DNA of 64,000 bases from Turnera subulata (lineage: Eukaryota; Streptophyta; Magnoliopsida; Malpighiales; Passifloraceae). The notes below the pieces were generated by a model. It did not search any database. It worked only from the letters and a program-made list of their open reading frames with translations, and was not told the origin of the DNA. Of this stretch, positions 22,380 to 33,593 are shown in pieces (positions within the stretch are counted from its first letter, which is position 1; every line of letters starts with the position of its first letter). The position numbers were made by a program, and so were the translations under genes. Location of the stretch: NCBI GenBank assembly GCA_028386065.3, contig JAKUCV010000910.1, forward strand, positions 1 through 64,000, written 5' to 3'.

Positions 22380-25186
22380 TGTGTGTGTGAGAGAGTAAAT
22401 ATGCATTGGTGGTTCTTTTATGACGCCCTCATGATAGTGCCACTATGCTGTTTAAATCTGGTAGCTGTCTTCTTTAGATTGTTGACTTTGATGCTAATTT
22501 CTCATGCCTCTTTTGACTGACGCTGCAGCCTGTAAATTTGATGGAAGACTTCTTGAGATTGGCTCAGGCAAATACAAGGAAAAATTTAGAAACCTGCGGT
22601 GTCCTTGCGGGTTCATTGGTAAGAGATCTTTGTTCTTATAGAAAACTAGATGATGGATATCATCTTATATGTACGTGAAAGTACTTTCACATGATATCTT
22701 ATGTTCTTACTCTGTATGGTGTAGAAAAACAGGGTTTTCCACATCACTACGCTCATCATCCCGAAGCAGGAGTCAACTTCTGATTCAGTATGACAAGTTT
22801 CTCTTGACCTGACTCCTGATAAATTCGCATCGTTCAGATTTCCATATTATTTGACATCATATGTAGTTTTGCTTATTCTTTCCACAAGGATGCTATGGTC
22901 TTTATGCACTGTTACTTAGAGTTTGAAGTTTAGATCTATGAGTAATGATCTTAGGTTATGAACTGCACTGGATTATGCTTGGTTGGTGATTAATTGCATT
23001 TAGATTTTATTGAGAATTGATTTCTGCATCTTTTGGGAGGTGCACATTTCTTTTCCTTTCTCCTGCTCATGGGTATATTTATCTGTCTAGGGTGTGTCAT
23101 CCTGTCAAATTGATATAGAATTATTTTATTATGATTCTCTCAGCATCTGTTATCAAATTAAACACAAACGACAGAAAACTTAGTATACAAAGGGAATTTT
23201 TAATCAGAAGTTTGTATTAGATGATTACAGATATGGAAGCATTTTGATCTGAGTTATGTGTTTGAACATATGCATTGTATTTTTTCTAATACACTTCTCA
23301 GGCATGCCATCTTGAAATATTATTTCTCCAATGATTTCCAGTGTCAGACACAGAATGAAGAAGAAATATTTGATGTTCAAGACAAACTATCACTTTTCCC
23401 TCTGGGATGGATTCATGTAAGTGCCTAGAACTTTTTCTTTTCACGTTAATTATTTTAACTTGTGTTACTCTATGGACTTAAAGGTATTCCCCGAGAGGCA
23501 TACTGATTTGTACTTGTTTGTTTCCTCCCAATTTTGCAGACACACCCATCGCAAACCTGTTTCATGTCATCAGTTGATCTACATACGCATTACTCATACC
23601 AGGTAATGATATACCAGTACCACGGGATTCTTTTTCTTCTTATACTTACTGTTTTGAAAATTTGAGCTTATAAATTTCTGGTTCTCTTCTGGAAGGAAAC
23701 TCAACTAAGGACTGCATTCTTAGCTTGTCTCTTTCTTATTTTTTTGAGTGAGCTGTATTTGCAGCCATTGCATGTAGCTACTAGTAAGTTATTTAGAAAT
23801 AGGATTATCCTTTTTCTTTGGTTTTTAACCATTCTTAGACTGAAGCATTTCTCACATGTACATGATTGAATAGTCTTCAATTGCCTACGATCTATTATCT
23901 GATATTGATCAGCACGATATTATTTTTCCAGAGATGTTATACAATGTCTGTCTGACCTGAAAGTCAAGACCTCGTGGCATTCATTTGTTGTGCGGTGTCT
24001 TTTTGTGTCCCATGGCATGCAGTATTGCATTTCTCAATTATCTTCTTATATTATGTCTTGCAGATCATGTTGCCTGAAGCAATCGCAATTGTTATGGCCC
24101 CAACTGATGAATCAAGGTAAATTTCTTTCTCACTGAAACCATTAGTTTGTCTTTACCGACATGTGGAAAATGTGAATTTGGTTTGGCAATTGCGACCAGT
24201 TTTAGCCACAAAGGTGGGCCCTCGATTGCCGTATATTATTTGAACTACTGATGTCTGAAGGGTGTCTGGTTTTACTAAACAGAGCCCATTTACTTGCTGA
24301 AATATATTTCTAACACTTGAGGGCAGATACTTTGATCAGTAATATGATAACTTGGACTTTTAGGATAGTGAGTTTCTCCTTTTTGGGTTGGAGAAATTTG
24401 TCATGAGCTTACCTACTTAATATAAACTTGCAAAAGAATGCTAGTGCTTCTAGCCCATCAACTTTTGTTACAACTTGTCACCAGGGTCCTTTGCTAGCCA
24501 TTTGACAATGACCAAGGATGTTTGGTGATTGTCAGTGACCACGTCTCTGGTCTTTCAGCCATGTGATCTTTCATCAACTCTTCTTGGCCGACTTGCATCC
24601 TTCTGAAGGTGTTCTTTGCAAGTCAGCTCCCACATGATACTGCCCAAATTCTCCTACCATGATGACCAAATTATTGACCCCCCATTCATAATAAGATTTT
24701 TTAACAATCTCATGGTCAGCCTGCAGCATTTTTCTGTACATTACCAATCCACTATGGTTCCTTGTCTCCATGTCATGCCCATCCTCAACTTTGGTCGAAA
24801 AGAAAAGAAAGAAAAAATTAGAAAAAAAAATCGACAGTGCCAAATCTAGAAAATTAGTTATGTTGAAAACGCTTTCCAAAAAGCACCTTTTCCAGAAGCT
24901 GTAAGTAAGAAGCTTAAGTTACTGGTTCAAAAGAGTGGAGATGAAATTTGTTTGGATTTCTTTGCATATATATTATTATTACATGCTAACCTTATTATTC
25001 TGGTATTGCAGCCCCCATGGTATATTCCACCTATCTGATCCAAGTGGTGTATCTGTGATTCGAAATTGCCAGCAAAGGGGGTTTCATCCCCATGAAGAGC
25101 CGGAGGATGGAAGCCCCATTTATGAGCACTGTTCTCATGTCTATATGAATTCAAAGTTAAAGTACGATGTTGTCGATCTCCGGTAA
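20283..25186 (+). CDS. AMSH3-like JAMM/MPN+ deubiquitinase
   Basis: Fourteen exons: 20283-20381, 20497-20561, 20671-20746, 20860-21063, 21180-21280, 21542-21647, 21730-21776, 21982-22312, 22529-22618, 22725-22787, 23342-23416, 23540-23602, 24064-24116 and 25012-25186, about 515 residues. The N-terminus (KIDVDKMTRKIEVDNRMPLRNYYRIADNLLRQANIYREERNVIDLYVILVRYLSLVSETIPRHRDYQ) is the MIT-like USP8-dimerisation domain of plant AMSH proteins. The C-terminal MPN+ domain has the glutamate in LETCGVLAG and the zinc site [25 protein letters not shown] (H-x-H-P-x6-S-x2-D). AMSH enzymes cut Lys63-linked ubiquitin on endosomes with ESCRT-III and act in endocytic and autophagic sorting. The MKIDV start favours AMSH3 over AMSH1. 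The end of exon 4 (KNLSLSMDVQR, donor CGA/gtactg) is the least certain junction. Confidence 0.93.
22332..22376. repeat. (AT)n microsatellite in AMSH intron 8
   Basis: An uninterrupted TA dinucleotide run of about 45 bp starts just after the exon 8 donor. Its length is likely to vary between individuals. Confidence 0.95.
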
Positions 25187-28100
25187 GGTGGAAAATCAAC
25201 TCCTTTCTGAAAGGAGCTGGAAAGAGAGTAAATTGAAAAAAAGTACATATCTCACTTGTAAATTTAACTACTCTGTGATTAGATTTTGACAAAAATAGGG
25301 CATATTCATTCGTGTCTTAACCACTGGATAGCAGTTGCGGACACCATACCCAGGATGTACTCATAGCATGTGAGGAGTTTCACTGCAACTGTCATCATAC
25401 ATGCAGATAAGAGTGTGTTTATATTTATACTGCGAGGGATAATAGATATTTTGTTCACATATTTATTCTGCACCGTTGGGACGTTTTGCCCGTGGGGCTA
25501 GCAGCATCCTCTTTTATTCGCTGCCTGTAGCATGTGAACTTTAAAATCTTCTTTTCTGAATTTGATGGCACTTTCACTTAGGACACTGACTAGGAAGTGT
25601 GAATTAACCTTTTCTGGGGACAATCTTGTCCTCGAGAGAAACATGAAGTGCATTTGCTTGCCCTCCGCTGTAAGAACTGATTTTTTTTTTTGGACAAATA
25701 AGCATAGAATATATTTCATTCATCAGATTAAGTCTTTACAAATCAGACTTACCATTTCTCCCTCGGTTGAGTCAGCAACCCAATACTGAGGACATCTATG
25801 CTTTAAATAAAGGATTATATAAGCCTTGATGCACGATGGGACAAGACTGAAATCTTGAATAGCCTTCCAAGTGATCTGCATCTTCGAATCCTTAAATACC
25901 GTCCCCTTTCTGCAACAGGCCAAAATCCTTACTATAATTTGACTATATCACGAATAGGAAACAATATTGATACTAGTTGTGTGAGCAAGTGGTGGAGGTA
26001 GAGAGCTCTGCCAGCATAGGCATGATCCACCTTAAAGTGACCTGAGAATCGGGATCGATCCGTTCATAATGGATACATTAGCAGCTGATATGGTCTTGTT
26101 AGCTTTGTCGTTTAATGCGTGCTTTAGGCATGCTCGTCACGGTAATGCCTATTTCAGGGCGTATATGCATTAACAGTGTCTATTAACGTAACATTGTCAC
26201 GCCAATGTTTGGTGAGGTTCTGGACCACACTGTCATGACAATGATATTTGTGGAGAATGTTAATGACCTTCAGTAGGGCAAGCAAGTTTGCTTCTTTCTA
26301 TTAAATTCCATCGGTGGTGTATAGTGGCCCTTTGAGTCCTCTTTCCATGGTTTTCTACTTCGTTTTACACACTGCGAGGCAGAGGAATTTTGCTACTTAG
26401 ACAGATATCATGCACATCCTTGAATCTCTTGAGAAGGAGTGAACTCTCTAACTAAACAAAAGATCCATAATCTTTAACTCCTTTTGGTAGTGGAACAAAC
26501 GAGAACGGTAGCCGCAGCATCATCCATGTCTTGCGTGTATATATGTCAATATATATATTGCATTACATTTTTCGTTATTGTGGATTTTACATGCATTGGT
26601 TTCTCACTTCGCAAATTTTGATTGTGTGTGAGCTTCTGTTTCTCCCCAACCAAGCATGTGCAATTGGCCCCAATTCTTCATTGCATTCAGGGCCGTGGGA
26701 CTTTCATAACCTTTTTTGTGTATTGACGTAACACTAAAAGGGACACATAAACCCGATTCGCCAAAATCAGACAAAGCAAAGGATATAGTACATCATAGAT
26801 TACACGCTCACATATGGATAAACTACCTCTTATGACAAACTCTACTTTTTTCAGGATCTTTTAGATCCAACCAATACCAACTGTGCTTAAAATTTGATGA
26901 GCGGGTTTTGTGTCAAAGATTGAGAGAGTTAATTATAGCAAAATTCAAGTAAACATAGAAGAGAGTGTTAACTGTTAAGTTTAAAGTTGAGAAGAGCACC
27001 TCTACATCAATGTATTTTTCAAGAAAGCTAGAATAAGCGTGACAGTGTTCTCCAGCACATGACCATGAAGGACAAAAGGAATAAATGAAAATGTAACACG
27101 AGATGATCTTGAATTTTTTGGCACTGGAATAGTCGTGGACCATAAGCAGCGGCTTTTTGTGATTTATGGTTCGGTGAGCGTAGCCTACCATGTGAGCCAT
27201 CAAATATAGAGCCCAACTGCTCCATTATTTCTCATTAAATTTCTCAATAAATTCAAACTACTAATTCCATGTCCCCTCTTCCACAAAAACTGCAAACCTT
27301 GTCACCTCCCTTTTTTTGTTAATCTAACTACACGCAAGTATACTCAATTCATGGCAGGGCTCCGTCTCTGATTTCCGCCAATAGATTAGACAATTTCCAG
27401 CTTGGAACATACAAGTTTCTGCTGTGTGTATATATAGTATATACAGGGTTTACCTTTTAGGCTCTTGCAAGTTACTGTTTGCTAGAAAACATTAGGACTC
27501 GTTGAGCATGTAATCATCAATCCCATATGGTTAGGTTGCTTTTACAAGATAAGCATTTGTGTGGTTTGACCAAAACTGCTTAATTAGAAGTGGGTTTGAA
27601 GTACTTTCAGCTACTCTGATTCTGATGAATTCAGTTTCATTACATCAAAAGGAATGCCCAAAAAAACCCACTTGCTTTGAGGTTAAGAGATTAAAGACAA
27701 AGGCAATATTAGTACCAAAACAAGGACATTGGACTGCTCTTACCTGCAACAGTAAATTAACGTTGCCGGTGCAACTTTTGTCAAACCAACTATAATTGTG
27801 AGGTGGAATAGGACAATCATTGATCAGAAATGGTACTACCATTTGATGAGAGAGTTTTCTTGAAAATAAAGGAAGTCAAAGATAAATGTTTCATCATCAC
27901 TTTTAGATCATCGAGCATCAGAAACTGGTCATAGTGTACTGTCCAGTGAAATTTAAGCACGGAAACTTGAAGGATTAGAGTAAGTTCAGAATAATGTGAA
28001 AGTACTGTTGTTGGTTGAGATTTAAACAAGATTTGTTTCTACTGTTGGAATTTTTATGGACCGTATATACCAGGAATGATAATATTAATTGATAAATTCG

Positions 28101-28720
28101 GTTTACGTACATACCTAAATGTTAAAGACATATGTGACAATTTATGCCCAATTACTTGGTTGTTTTATCCTCCTGTACCTCTAGTCAGGATATTATATTT
28201 TTAATGATGCCTCTGTGGATTAATGAAATCATATAAGCTTTCTACAAAAACATGTGACAATTTATAAATAATGACAACATATATGTATAATATTTTTTGT
28301 ATTAGGAAAAATATATTATTGTTTAAAAAATGCGCCGTGTAATTATCACGACTAACTATCCTTGTTTTTGGTAGGAAACGACAATAACTGTGTAATAGAC
28401 ATTTATTGTGCTCGTTTATTCCCACACTTCACTTGATAATCTACTTCTTTATCCGATTGATGTGACAAATTTGACCTTTTTTTCTCGTAGAATATATAAT
28501 CCTCAATCCTCATCTCTAGATTTGATCAATCCAAATGTAAATATATATTTGAGGTTCTTGTAAAACAAAATGCAAATATTTCAGGTGTGGATGATAAATT
28601 ATGTTTTGAAGTGTGAATATGTCCCAAAAAAATTGGACTGCGCAGGCCGTAGTTGAATGCGTGGCTCATTCTATCACCATTCATCCGTCCACATCATCAT
28701 GACTCCCTCTCAGCCCCCAA
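25187..28720. other. Large intergenic region, no gene recognised
   Basis: About 3.5 kb between the AMSH stop and the MYB promoter. Short ORFs (for example 25723-25923 and 26913-27225 on the minus strand) lack recognisable domains and show no conserved splice pattern. Confidence 0.5.
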
Positions 28721-28727
28721 CTTCTTC

Positions 28728-28735
28728 TATATAAA
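28728..28735 (+). promoter_or_regulatory. TATA box of the MYB gene
   Basis: TATATAAA lies about 200 bp before the start codon and implies a leader of roughly 160 nt that contains the 42-bp tandem repeat. Confidence 0.6.
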
Positions 28736-28786
28736 ACAGCTACGTAAGAAGACATCAACTAGTTCTCTCCCTTTCTCTAAAAAGAA

Positions 28787-28870
28787 CAAAAGATTAGTTA
28801 TCCTTGATGTGAGAATTGTCTTCTTACACAAAAGATTAGTTATCCTTGATGTGAGAATTGTCTTCTTACG
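28787..28870 (+). repeat. 42-bp tandem repeat x2 in the MYB leader, each with a start-stop AUGUGA
   Basis: Two head-to-tail 42-bp units (28787-28828 and 28829-28870) share CAAAAGATTAGTTATCCTTG followed by ATGTGAGAATTGTCTTCTTA. Each carries ATG followed directly by TGA (28807-28812 and 28849-28854), a minimal upstream ORF, before the main ATG at 28927. Confidence 0.8.
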
Positions 28871-28926
28871 TATAGAAATAGTCCATTGGCAACTCGAGAG
28901 GGTGTCTATACTAAATAATTAAATCA

Positions 28927-31113
28927 ATGGGGAGAGCGCCGTGTTGTGAGAAAGTTGGGTTGAAGAGAGGAAGATGGACTGCTGAAGAAGATGAGATACT
29001 AACCAAATACATTCTTGCCAATGGAGAGGGTTCTTGGAGATCACTACCCAAGAATGCAGGTAAAACAAGCAATTTCCAGCCTATTTTGGAAAAGAATTAA
29101 TCCAAAAGGGTTAATTTTTCTTTTATGTCTATGTATGTTGATGCTTGAATGATTCCTGTGAAGGGTTGTTAAGGTGTGGCAAGAGCTGCCGGCTGAGATG
29201 GATCAACTACTTAAGAGCTGACTTGAAGAGAGGCAACATCTCTAAAGAGGAGGAGGAGACAATTGTGAGGTTACACTCTGCATTGGGTAATAGGTACCAA
29301 AAGTTAAAATGCTTTTTTTCATCTTCATTGATGGATTTAATTGTTCTTTTCTTGATTTCCCTCCAACTCAAAGCTTGACATTATAGTAACCGTACATGCA
29401 TTTCAATTTTTACAAACTTTTCTTAATTTGTTAGCATTTAGGCCACAGCAAATCATATTCTTTTAGATGCAGAAAGACAGCTTTATTGCAATAGAGGGAA
29501 AGATTTGGGTAATAATGAAACCCTTATAAAAGACCAACATCTCCCATCAATTTCTTTGGCATTGTACCCTCCACCTCTGTATATATATACCTTCCTTCTA
29601 TGAGCATCATTTCCTGTACTAGGGGCGCTCCATTACCAGATGCTGCCTCCACGTTTCCTAACTTGGGAAGATTTACTTTAGCATGCAAGTTCGCTGATAC
29701 CTTTCTATTTTCACATTACCATTTTGTTGCTCAGTTCAAAGGAAAGTACCCCAAATGTGCTATTTGACTCCATTTTGTCTTTTCAGTGAGCAATTTTGAC
29801 CATATTACATTAAATTTATATTTTTTTTGTGGAAACATTAAATTTATTTTATAAGTAAAAAAACTTACTGAGGATAAATGTAATTAAAATAACGATTAAA
29901 TATATATATATATAGTTTTCTGACCGGAAAATGGCAAACAAGATACTCTTCGTCGGAAGGAGCAGGAAATGTCATGTTTTTTCTCAAATACAAATATCTA
30001 ATTTTTTTTGGTAACAATATATATAAAAAAAAGGTCTTTGTTTTTAAAGATGATATCGTGGTTCCCTTTGGGGTTGGGTTACGTGCATTGAGACTAACGT
30101 CCCCAATTAGATTTTGGGAGATAATCCCCATTTGGACACAGACATTCTCATCAATTTAATCAAATACGATTCCTAATTAAAAGTGACCAAAATCCTAGGA
30201 AAAGTTGTAATGTAAGATAAAGAACAAAAAGAAGGAAATGTACGAAGCATCTTTATGCGTTACCTGTCCTTGTCGTCCCCATAAAGCATTACATCGATCT
30301 TTTCTACTTGTCAGCCGGAGCTCGTGTAGGATTTAATGACTGATTGTACCTAGCTTTTCTTTCACCTTCGACTTGATTTTTTTGGTCATACTTACCATCA
30401 ACTTTGATTAACACATACATGATATTATTCAATGCTTCTAGCTTACTGCCTCATGTTGCTAGTCCTCTACTCTAACTAAAACGAAGACGTCATTCGCCAA
30501 TTCATGCATATGCTCCTCTTCCAATGGTTGCCAATCGTTAGCTAGCTAGCTAGCTAGCTCCAATTAATTTAATTTTGACAAAGACAACATTTAGACGTGA
30601 ATCATCAAGAACCAACATAAATATTTGCCTTTTCTACCTTTACATTTATTTAGAGCATTATTATACCTCAATATATAGTTTTTAGAATTCCAAGTATCAG
30701 GAAATCAGGACCCAAATCCGAGACGTTTCAATCCTCTAGAATACTGAAGTACGTCTATGTTAACTGGGGGATTTTCCTTTTTCTCTTTGTAATTAATAAA
30801 AAATGTAAAATAATTGTCTGGGAAGTGCTAGAAGCAAACCAATTCAATTTAACAAAAATTGTAGAAAAAATTCTATACATAATATTTTTTTTTATATATT
30901 AGTCAAGATGAGACTCTAACTCAAACCTCACCTCTGCACATAATCATTAATTTTTTTTATTATGCTAACATAATCATGAATTGGTTAATTTTGAATGTTG
31001 TAGGTGGTCATTGATTGCTGGTCATTTACCAGGACGAACAGATAACGAGATAAAGAATTACTGGAACTCTCATTTGAGCAGAAGAATCTACAGCTTCACT
31101 AGATGCAAAAATT

Positions 31114-31144
<31 letters not shown>

Positions 31145-31889
31145 GCCCACCACCATGAATAATATCACCAATGTAGTCGGACCATGCAGACGTAGAGGTG
31201 GGAGAACAAGCCGCTGGGCCATGAAAAAGCACAAGGCACAATTAATGTCCATAGGGAAGGCTAAGTTTGCTAGTAATAGCACCACCCCCCCTCAAGCACT
31301 TGAACCAACGTTGAAAGAGAGCGTAGCAGCCTCGCTTGATGCCAACTCTAACCAAGCAACTGGGTTGGTCACTGCTTTGCATGGAACTGAACAAATATTT
31401 AATGAGCCTGAAGTCCTGGGACCATATGAATGGCTAGACAGCGAAATCAAACGCCTCGAGTATATTTTCCACAGTGAGGTACTCATGGAGGAGGATCCCA
31501 AAGGGAGTGATGATAATAAGGAGCCAGTAGTACCACTTGATGGGCATGCCCCTGAGGGTGAAAATGGAGGGGTACTAAACTTTAATAGTGAGGAAAGAGG
31601 AGCAACAAGTGGGGTAATGGGTCCAGAGAGGGTGGCCACACCGCCCACAAATGACCAAGAGAGAGACAGCAGCGGCAGTACTAATATTGGGAGTTGTAAT
31701 GGAGAGAGTACTGGGGAATGGTACAATTGTTGTTCACCTGTTAATTCCAGGCTAGCTCATGAAGAAGAATATTGGGTTGATTGGGACTGGACAACAGGTG
31801 TTTGTGATGGTGATAATAATAATCATTTGGAGTTCTGGGATGGGGAGGAGGAGATGCTGCCTAATTGCTTGTATGGTAATAATGCATGA
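28927..31889 (+). CDS. R2R3-MYB transcription factor, subgroup 7 (flavonol regulator type)
   Basis: Three exons: 28927-29059, 29164-29293 and 31004-31889, 382 residues; intron 2 is about 1.7 kb. The start [61 protein letters not shown] is repeat R2. R3 follows with [48 protein letters not shown]; the spaced tryptophans are intact, with I in place of the first W of R3 as is normal. After the DNA-binding domain, [13 protein letters not shown] fits the subgroup 7 motif GRTxRxxMK of AtMYB11/12/111, activators of CHS, CHI, F3H and FLS in flavonol synthesis. The acidic tail [13 protein letters not shown]...[10 protein letters not shown] resembles their C-terminal activation region. There is no bHLH-binding signature in R3. 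A run of SP dipeptides is encoded by CCCTCA repeats at 31115-31150. Confidence 0.93.
29807..29847 (-). repeat. Micro-retroposon in MYB intron 2, 13-bp TSD
   Basis: ACATTAAATTTAT at 29807-29819 and 29835-29847 brackets ATTTTTTTTGTGGAA. Confidence 0.6.
30938..30982 (-). repeat. Micro-retroposon in MYB intron 2, 15-bp TSD
   Basis: ACATAATCATTAATT (30938-30952) recurs as ACATAATCATGAATT (30968-30982) around TTTTTTATTATGCTA, about 20 bp before the acceptor of exon 3. Confidence 0.55.
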
Positions 31890-33576
31890 GGTCAGGAATT
31901 TAGCAAAAGAGTACGTAGTGCAACAATTTTCTCAAGAAGTGTTACTTATAATTAGCAGCTAGTTAGGTCAGTTTGGTTTACCTATTTTTTCTCCATAAGT
32001 TCCATTAAGCTAAAATTTGCAGAAAATAGATTAATGATTCATAGATTTTGTTTCAAAATGTTAATTTGCAATAACATGCCAACTGATATTTAGACATTTG
32101 CATATATAGTACGTGGTTTAGCTATGTATAGGACTAAGAGTGAAAAGAATATCCAGATGTTCTTCCCATTTATATGCTCTTTTTCTTTTATTCTTTTTTT
32201 GTGACAGCCCAAGCCTTTCGTGATGTGATACATAACAACAAAAAACAACCTCGAGTGATAATACTTGACGTTTGACCTGGAACAGAAGTGATCACATGTG
32301 TTTCTTTGCTTGGAAACAAAATTAACCATGTGAAAGTCTCTGAATGTCGCCATTAACATTTAATGAAAATTGGTGTAGGTATTTGTCACTTCCTTTGTGG
32401 GTTTTTGGCCGGGACATTTCCTATACGGTTGGCAACTTACGGACCATTAAAATGCACTGGTGGCGTACATTGAAGAGGCTTCCCTAATAAGTTTTTTTTT
32501 TTTGTTTTATGAGATTAATTATAGGCTTCGTAGTAGTATAGTTTAACCTCTAGCTAGCTAGTTGTGCTATGACGTTATGGATGCTGTGATTTATGGATGA
32601 ACTCTTATACTGGATGGGACGAATCATATTCCAAATGGAAATTAATTAACGGATAGGTTTTCAAATATGTGAGGAGTTTATAAGCAATCTGTAAGAGCTA
32701 GTACTCTTGTTGTCTTACTAACCGTTTCTTAATTATGGACGCAAGCTGCAAGAATTAAATTATTTTTTTTTGTCGAGCAAGAATTAAATTATAAGGAATT
32801 AGGTAGTGAATGTATGACATGCCTCCTCGCATGGCATAGAATATAACAAAAATATTGTATTGAAATTAAATTTTTCTAAATTTTTTATCTTTAATTTTAG
32901 TTCGCAGGAGGATCACTGAGAATTGTGTCGGGTGTTAAGTTGGCTAGACCCCTGCCTCGCTCAATGGACCCAAGCACACAGCTTATGTGAAGTGACAAAC
33001 TGCGTCTCTTAATTGATGGTTCCCTTGAGATGTGGAACCAAGGTTGCCATTGAATTTCCCTTCCAATTTTTCTCAAACAAAAAAGAAATTCCCTTCAAAA
33101 GCCCCCATTGTAAATATTATCAAAGAATAGCAACCACAAATATATAGGTTAAGCTAAAAGTTAAAGGCGCTGACACATCCTCATGAAGCCTCCTTTCTTC
33201 TTTTAAAATCAGGCTATGCCCCATACAAGATCTAATTTATTTATGATATTTTGCGCTAGAATCAATCACTATTGCTGAATAATACAGATATAGGACTTGT
33301 TTATGTGCTAACCCAAGCCTCATCAGCTAATTAGTTTTGATTATCAATTCAGTTAATTAGTAGAACTCTAGTATCACAAAATAGTTATGCTATACTAGCT
33401 ATATATGATACCTGACCTGAGAGGCTACGCCAAATTCTAAGTCTTACCCCAGAAAAATATGAACTGACTCAGGCCAGGTTGATGTTACCTAGCTAATGGG
33501 TTACTTAGGACATTATAGCTAGCCGCTGAAGAAAATAAGAACAACGTGTCACCCATTATAAGTCTGCCTGTTATAC
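31890..33576. other. Intergenic after the MYB gene
   Basis: Contains the MYB 3' UTR and one micro-insertion (32748-32792); otherwise AT-rich with no coding signal. Confidence 0.5.
32748..32792 (-). repeat. Micro-retroposon, 13-bp insert with 16-bp TSD
   Basis: GCAAGAATTAAATTAT is perfect at 32748-32763 and 32777-32792. The insert, TTTTTTTTGTCGA, is TCGAC plus A-tail on the minus strand. Confidence 0.7.
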
Positions 33577-33593
33577 GCATCCATTAATCTTTT

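Noticed and set aside
22161..22520. ORFs running through the (AT)n tract.
   Set aside because: The TYIYIYI strings come from the microsatellite; the tract is inside an intron of the AMSH gene.
25723..25923. Minus-strand ORF resembling a coding exon in the region after AMSH.
   Set aside because: No recognisable family, no consistent partners on either side, ordinary AT content.
26913..27225. Two overlapping minus-strand ORFs.
   Set aside because: Both frames are open by chance over 200-290 bp; no motif found in either.
30535..30560. AGCTAGCTAGCTAGCT tract (also at 60045-60063).
   Set aside because: A simple tetranucleotide repeat in introns; self-complementary but common in plant DNA and not tied to any feature.
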